Shown in pieces: positions 60,284-64,000 of a stretch of 64,000 nt of DNA. The notes beneath the pieces are model-generated. The model saw nothing but the letters and a program-made list of their open reading frames with translations, was not told the DNA's origin and ran no database searches. Position 1 is the first letter of the stretch. Each line of letters begins with the position of its first letter. The stretch comes from Microlunatus speluncae (GTDB lineage Bacteria; Actinomycetota; Actinomycetes; Propionibacteriales; Propionibacteriaceae). The stretch is taken from positions 164,274-228,273 of the forward strand of contig NZ_VKCZ01000002.1 in assembly GCF_009299835.1 (NCBI RefSeq), read 5' to 3'. Made by a program: the position numbers and the translations under genes.

Positions 60284-61078
60284 ATGGCGGATGTGCAGCG
60301 GGGTGGCGAGGACGAGGGTTCGGTTCGGGTGGGTACGGGTGACGGGATCGCGGCGATCACGCTGAACCGGCCCGATCGGTTGAATGCGCTGACGCCCGAG
60401 TCGACGGTGCGGCTGGCCGAGGCGCTGGATGCCGCGTCGGCGGACGGGTCGGTGCGGGTGATCACGATCACCGGGGCCGGCCGGGCCTTCTGCGCCGGAG
60501 CCGACCTGGCCGGTGGCCTCGAGGGCGCGACGGACGAGTTGATCGACGTGTTGAACCGGATCGCCACGGCGATCTGCACCGCGCCGAAGCCGGTCCTGGC
60601 GCTGCTCAACGGCCCGGCGGTGGGGGCCGGGGCGTCGCTCGCGCTGGCCTGCGATCTGATCCTGGCCAGCTCGGCGGCCTACCTCAAGCCGGGCTTCGAG
60701 GCGATCGGGCTGATGCCGGACGGCGGCGGCACCGGCTTCTGGACCGCGGCCCTGGGCCGGGCCAAGGCGCTGCAGGTGCTGCTGCTCGGCGATGCGATCC
60801 CGGCCGAGGAGGCGCAGCGGTTGGGGCTGGTCGCGCACGTGGCCGGGCCAGAGGAGTTCGGCGCGGCGGCCGACCAGTTCTCTCGACGGCTGGCGACCGG
60901 ACCGACCCAGGCGTACGCGGCGACCAAGCAGGCGGTGAACGCGGTGGCCCTGTCCGGGCTGGCGCAGACCCTCGCGTTCGAGCGCGAGCATCAGCTGGAG
61001 CTGTTGCGTACCGCCGACTTCGCCGAGGGATTGACCGCGTTCGCGGAGAAGCGGCCGCCCCGGTTCGAAGGCCGCTGA
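60284..61078 (+). CDS. Enoyl-CoA hydratase/isomerase family protein
   Basis: 264 residues from ATG 60284 (GTGGGGTG upstream). Crotonase fold: IAAITLNRPDRLNALTPES near residues 22-40, GAGRAFCAGADLAGG near 66-80 (oxyanion hole), NGPAVGAGASLALACDLILAS near 108-128. A Glu at the usual general-base position is replaced by GLMPDGGGTGFW (Asp), as in hydratases/isomerases of the PaaG type. Acts in fatty-acid or aromatic acid beta-oxidation. Together with the SDR and thiolase it forms a beta-oxidation-like set, though not one operon. Confidence 0.9.
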   Translation: MADVQRGGEDEGSVRVGTGDGIAAITLNRPDRLNALTPESTVRLAEALDAASADGSVRVITITGAGRAFCAGADLAGGLEGATDELIDVLNRIATAICTAPKPVLALLNGPAVGAGASLALACDLILASSAAYLKPGFEAIGLMPDGGGTGFWTAALGRAKALQVLLLGDAIPAEEAQRLGLVAHVAGPEEFGAAADQFSRRLATGPTQAYAATKQAVNAVALSGLAQTLAFEREHQLELLRTADFAEGLTAFAEKRPPRFEGR

Positions 61079-61132
61079 GGATCCGTCGGGTCGACCCTTC
61101 GACCAACTCGGGGATCGCACGCCGCCGGGCGG

Positions 61133-61588
61133 TCAGGTCGAGTGAGCGGTGCCCGGGAGCCGGAGGAAGGACGCGGCGGTGAGCGAGACGATCGCGACCA
61201 GCCCGGCGGCCGACAGCACCAGGTGGGCCCAGTTGGCGTGGGTCAGGAGCAACGCGACCAGGGCGAGGGTCGCCGCCAGCACGAGGCACAGGGCGGTCAG
61301 CAGCAACGGCCGGGGCACCCGACGGCCGAGGGGCAGGATCGCGACCAGCGAGACGAGTGCCGGCAGCAGCCCGAACGCGGCGTTGCCCAGTTGCGCGGCC
61401 GCCGGGTCCGCGACCGCTGCCGCCGCGGCTGGCGACGCCGGCGAACCGATCATGCCGACCGTCCCGATCGCCGCGAGATAGATCTTCTCCGCCACGTAGA
61501 TCATCCAGTGACCGGCGCCGGCCAGGCCGGCGATCACCACCAGCCGACGCACCCGGGTTGCGGAGGACTCGGCTCTGGGTTGGGTCAT
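61133..61588 (-). CDS. Small integral membrane protein of unknown function
   Basis: 151 residues from ATG 61588 (an ATG at 61594 adds two residues). Four hydrophobic stretches: VVIAGLAGAGHWMIYVA, an Ala-rich FGLLPALVSLVAILPL, LLLTALCLVLAATLALVALLL and HLVLSAAGLVAIVSLTAASFL. Basic loops suggest both ends are cytoplasmic. No family recognised; no neighbour suggests a role. Confidence 0.6.
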   Translation of the reverse strand: MTQPRAESSATRVRRLVVIAGLAGAGHWMIYVAEKIYLAAIGTVGMIGSPASPAAAAAVADPAAAQLGNAAFGLLPALVSLVAILPLGRRVPRPLLLTALCLVLAATLALVALLLTHANWAHLVLSAAGLVAIVSLTAASFLRLPGTAHST

Positions 61589-61685
61589 GATCATGGGTCA
61601 AGCTTGCCGGTCGGGGTCACGGATCCGTTCCGGCGGTCGGGTGAATCCTCGTTGGAGGGATCCCCTTCTGGGGTGAGGATGCACC

Positions 61686-62450
61686 TCAGCGCGGCGCCAT
61701 CCTGATCGCGCCGTCGAGCCGGATCACTTCACCGTTGAGCATCGGGTTGGCGATGATGTGCGCGGCCAGTGCACCGTACTCCGCCGGATCACCGAGCCGG
61801 GACGGGTGCGGGATCTGAGCCGCCAACGAGGTGCGCACCTCGTCGGTCATGCTGGCCATCATCGGGGTGTCGAAGATCCCCGGCGCGATCGTCATCACCC
61901 TGATCAACAACGGGGCGAGATCGCGGGCGATGGGCAGCGTCATCCCGGCCACACCGCCCTTCGACGCCGAGTACGCCGCCTGACCGACCTGTCCGTCGAA
62001 GGCCGCCACCGACGCGGTGCTGATGATCACGCCCCGCTCTTCACCCAACGGTTCGGCCGCGGCGATCCGTTCGGCGGCCAGCCGGATCACGTTGAAGGTG
62101 CCGACCAGGTTGACGTTGATCGCGCGCTGGAAATCCTCCAGCGGAAACGGGCCGCGCCGGCCGACGGTCTTGGCGGCGTTGACGATGCCGGCGCAGTTGA
62201 CCGCGACCCGCAGGGTGCCGAGCGAGCCGGCCAGGTCGAGCGCCGCCGACACCGAATCGGGATCGGTGACGTCGCCAGCGGCGAAGCGCACCCCGTCGCC
62301 GAGGCCGGCTGCGACCTCCGCGCCGGCCGACGAAGGCAGGTCGAACAGCACCACCCGCGCGCCGGCGGCCAGCAGTGCCTGAGCCGTGGCGAACCCGAGC
62401 CCCGACGCTCCGCCGGTGATCAAGGCGACCTGATCTGCAATGTTCATCAT
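61686..62450 (-). CDS. SDR family oxidoreductase (3-hydroxyacyl-CoA dehydrogenase type II-like)
   Basis: 254 residues from ATG 62450. [16 protein letters not shown] at residues 13-28, NCAGI, catalytic Ser in [37 protein letters not shown] with Tyr and Lys, and [16 protein letters not shown] at the end. The [11 protein letters not shown] segment and [11 protein letters not shown] are typical of HSD17B10-like 3-hydroxyacyl-CoA dehydrogenases in beta-oxidation. Followed by the thiolase gene on the same strand upstream, supporting a degradation set. Confidence 0.9.
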   Translation of the reverse strand: MMNIADQVALITGGASGLGFATAQALLAAGARVVLFDLPSSAGAEVAAGLGDGVRFAAGDVTDPDSVSAALDLAGSLGTLRVAVNCAGIVNAAKTVGRRGPFPLEDFQRAINVNLVGTFNVIRLAAERIAAAEPLGEERGVIISTASVAAFDGQVGQAAYSASKGGVAGMTLPIARDLAPLLIRVMTIAPGIFDTPMMASMTDEVRTSLAAQIPHPSRLGDPAEYGALAAHIIANPMLNGEVIRLDGAIRMAPR

Positions 62451-62546
62451 CGATCCTCACCAGAGACTGTCCTTCGGCCGATCATGACATGCGGGCGTCC
62501 GAGGACGTCATCGACCAGCCGTCAGAGCAGGAGCAGGACGGCGGGG

Positions 62547-63740
62547 TCAGAGCCGTTCGATGATCATGGCGTTGGCCATCCCGCCGCCCTCGCACATGGT
62601 CTGCAGGCCGTATCGGCCGCCGGTCGCCTCCAGGTGGTTGACCAGGGTCGCGAGCAGCTTGGTGCCGGAGGCGCCGAGCGGGTGACCGAGTGCGATCGCG
62701 CCGCCGCACGGGTTGAGCCGCTCCGGGTCGGCGTCCAGGTCACGGGCCCAGGCCAGGGGCACCGGGGCGAAGGCCTCGTTCACCTCGTACGCGTCGAGCT
62801 GATCGAGGCTCAGCCCGGACTTCTCGATGATCTTCCTGGTCGCCGGGATCGGGCCGGTCAACATCATGATCGGATCGTCGCCGACCACGGCGAAGGCGAC
62901 GAACCGGGCCCGCGGCCGCAGCCCGAGCTCGGTCGCGCGCCGCTCCGACATGATCAACGCCGCCGAAGCGCCGTCGGTCAACGGCGAGGAATTGCCGGGA
63001 GTGATCAACCAGGGCAGGCCCTCGAAGCGCTGGTCCCAGGCGTCGTCGTAGAAGGAGGGCTTGAGCCCGGCCAGCCCCTCGGCGGTGGTGGTCGGGCGGA
63101 TCGTCTCGTCGGCGACGTGGGTGTGCTCCGCGCCGTCGGGCCCGGTCACGGTGACCGGGACGATCTCCTGATCGAACCGGCCCGCGGTGGCGGCGGCCGC
63201 GGCCCGGCGATGCGACTCGGCGGCGTAGGCGTCCACCGTCTCCCGGTCGAACCCCCAGCGGGCGGCGATCAGTTCGGCCGAGATGCCCTGTGGCACCAGG
63301 CCGGGCGCGAACCGATCGGCGACCCGCGGCCCGAACGGGTCCCGGCCGCCGGTGGGCGTGCCCATCGGCACTCGGCTCATCGACTCCACGCCGCCGGCGA
63401 TGACGATGTCGTAGGCGCCGGCCATTACGCCCTGGGCCGCGAAGTGGGCGGCCTGCTGGCTCGACCCGCACTGCCGGTCGATGGTCACCCCGGGCACGGT
63501 GATCGGCAATCCGGCCGCGAGAGCGGCGTTGCGCGCGATGTTGAACGTCTGTTCGCCGGCCTGGGACACGCAGCCGGCGATCACGTCGTCGACCTGGGCC
63601 GGATCCAGACCGTTGCGTTCGACCAGGGTGGCCAGCACACCGGCCAGCAGGTCGACCGGATGGGTGCCGGACAGGGCGCCGCCGGGCTTGCCCCGACCGG
63701 AACCGGTCCGGATCACGTCGACGATCACCGCATCATTCAT
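62547..63740 (-). CDS. Acetyl-CoA C-acyltransferase (thiolase)
   Basis: 397 residues from ATG 63740 with GGGAG upstream; an in-frame upstream extension is not supported. Thiolase with acylation Cys91 (DRQCGSSQQA), LTDGASAALIMSE, catalytic His in ALGHPLGASGTKLL and the second Cys in TMCEGGGMANAMIIE. Cleaves 3-ketoacyl-CoA to acetyl-CoA plus a shortened acyl-CoA. Precedes the SDR on the same strand (spacing about 96 bases). Confidence 0.95.
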   Translation of the reverse strand: MNDAVIVDVIRTGSGRGKPGGALSGTHPVDLLAGVLATLVERNGLDPAQVDDVIAGCVSQAGEQTFNIARNAALAAGLPITVPGVTIDRQCGSSQQAAHFAAQGVMAGAYDIVIAGGVESMSRVPMGTPTGGRDPFGPRVADRFAPGLVPQGISAELIAARWGFDRETVDAYAAESHRRAAAAATAGRFDQEIVPVTVTGPDGAEHTHVADETIRPTTTAEGLAGLKPSFYDDAWDQRFEGLPWLITPGNSSPLTDGASAALIMSERRATELGLRPRARFVAFAVVGDDPIMMLTGPIPATRKIIEKSGLSLDQLDAYEVNEAFAPVPLAWARDLDADPERLNPCGGAIALGHPLGASGTKLLATLVNHLEATGGRYGLQTMCEGGGMANAMIIERL

Positions 63741-63832
63741 CTGACTCCCTCTGCCCGAGTGCCTTCGGTCACAGTAACTCACTCGGGTCGGGTTTGATCC
63801 GGCGACGGCTCGGGTACGGCAGTTGACTTCAA

Positions 63833-63856
63833 CCAAGCTTCAAGTTGCAGGCTTGG
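63833..63856 (+). promoter_or_regulatory. Inverted repeat upstream of sodA
   Basis: CCAAGC-N12-GCTTGG, preceded by TTGACT, in the 150 bases upstream of the superoxide dismutase start. May be an operator or leader hairpin. Confidence 0.4.
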
Positions 63857-63890
63857 GGAACGTACATCGACGACCTCGAAAGGAATAGTT

Positions 63891-64000
63891 GTGCCTGCCT
63901 ACGAGCTTCCTGATCTTCCGTACGACTTCGCCGCCCTGGAACCGCACATCTCCGGCGCGATCATGGAACTGCACCACGACAAGCACCACGCCACCTACGT
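63891..64000 (+). CDS. sodA: Superoxide dismutase (Fe/Mn family), partial
   Basis: First 36 complete codons from GTG 63891 with AAAGGAA 7 bases upstream. The sequence [36 protein letters not shown] is the conserved Fe/Mn superoxide dismutase N-terminus; His in MELHHDKHH includes a metal ligand. Detoxifies superoxide in the cytosol. The rest lies beyond the window. Confidence 0.96.
   Translation, partial: MPAYELPDLPYDFAALEPHISGAIMELHHDKHHATY

Overview
The window is high-GC DNA (roughly 70 percent by eye) with almost no gene-free space, short gene spacing, many GTG starts and ATGA/GTGA overlaps. An actinobacterial SOS box (TCGAAC-N4-GTTCGA) precedes an imuA'-imuB-dnaE2 mutagenesis cassette. 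Tat-exported lipoproteins, RpiR, IclR, Lrp and MmyB-type regulators and a DUF899 gene are also present. This points to an actinobacterium, plausibly a soil Propionibacteriaceae of the Microlunatus type; the family-level call is inference. I see no rRNA, tRNA, CRISPR array, phage or transposase gene.

Layout. 1-4.5 kb: SOS mutasome (dnaE2 cut by the window edge, imuB, imuA'), with a nested inverted-repeat element between dnaE2 and imuB. 4.5-14.5 kb: an SDR, a Tat-exported beta-helix protein, a COG0523 metallochaperone GTPase coupled to an mraY-like gene, a DinB-like protein, a giant RND exporter with a coiled-coil insertion, and a small acidic protein. 14.6-23 kb: an HNH nuclease, MurNAc salvage (murQ, a NamZ-type muramidase and, 5 kb on, a MurR-like RpiR regulator), methyltransferase, GNAT, PIG-L, HxlR/DUF899. 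23-33 kb: tam with a palindromic operator, two GNATs, a HisD-like/SDR/3-hydroxyacyl-CoA-dehydrogenase-GNAT cassette, MmyB regulator with alcohol dehydrogenase and MFS exporter, and an Lrp regulator.

33-57.4 kb is a large catabolic island. It holds a sugar ABC importer without its own ATPase, a DapA-like aldolase, three tandem amidohydrolases, a creatininase-family hydrolase and a Gfo/Idh dehydrogenase. Further on are IclR, a Rid protein, a muconate-lactonizing-type enolase-superfamily enzyme, an aldose-epimerase-like protein, an unrecognised TIM-barrel-like protein, a complete Dpp/Opp-type importer, KDG kinase and KDPG aldolase. Together they look like uptake and breakdown of a sugar-acid or lactone-containing glycoside, ending in pyruvate plus glyceraldehyde-3-phosphate. 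One of the three amidohydrolases has lost most of its metal-binding histidines.

57.5-64 kb: a divergent pair of citrate synthase genes, both damaged (an in-frame stop in the HTH domain of one, a frameshift in the other), then a fatty-acid-type set (enoyl-CoA hydratase, SDR, thiolase) and the start of superoxide dismutase.

Across the window run three kinds of dispersed intergenic repeats: two families of palindromic hairpins, and CTTCGACAGGCTCAGG-type repeats, one cluster of which has been read into the C-terminus of a protein. The palindrome TGATCA is also strikingly frequent and seems to shape codon choice at Asp-His and Asp-Gln pairs.
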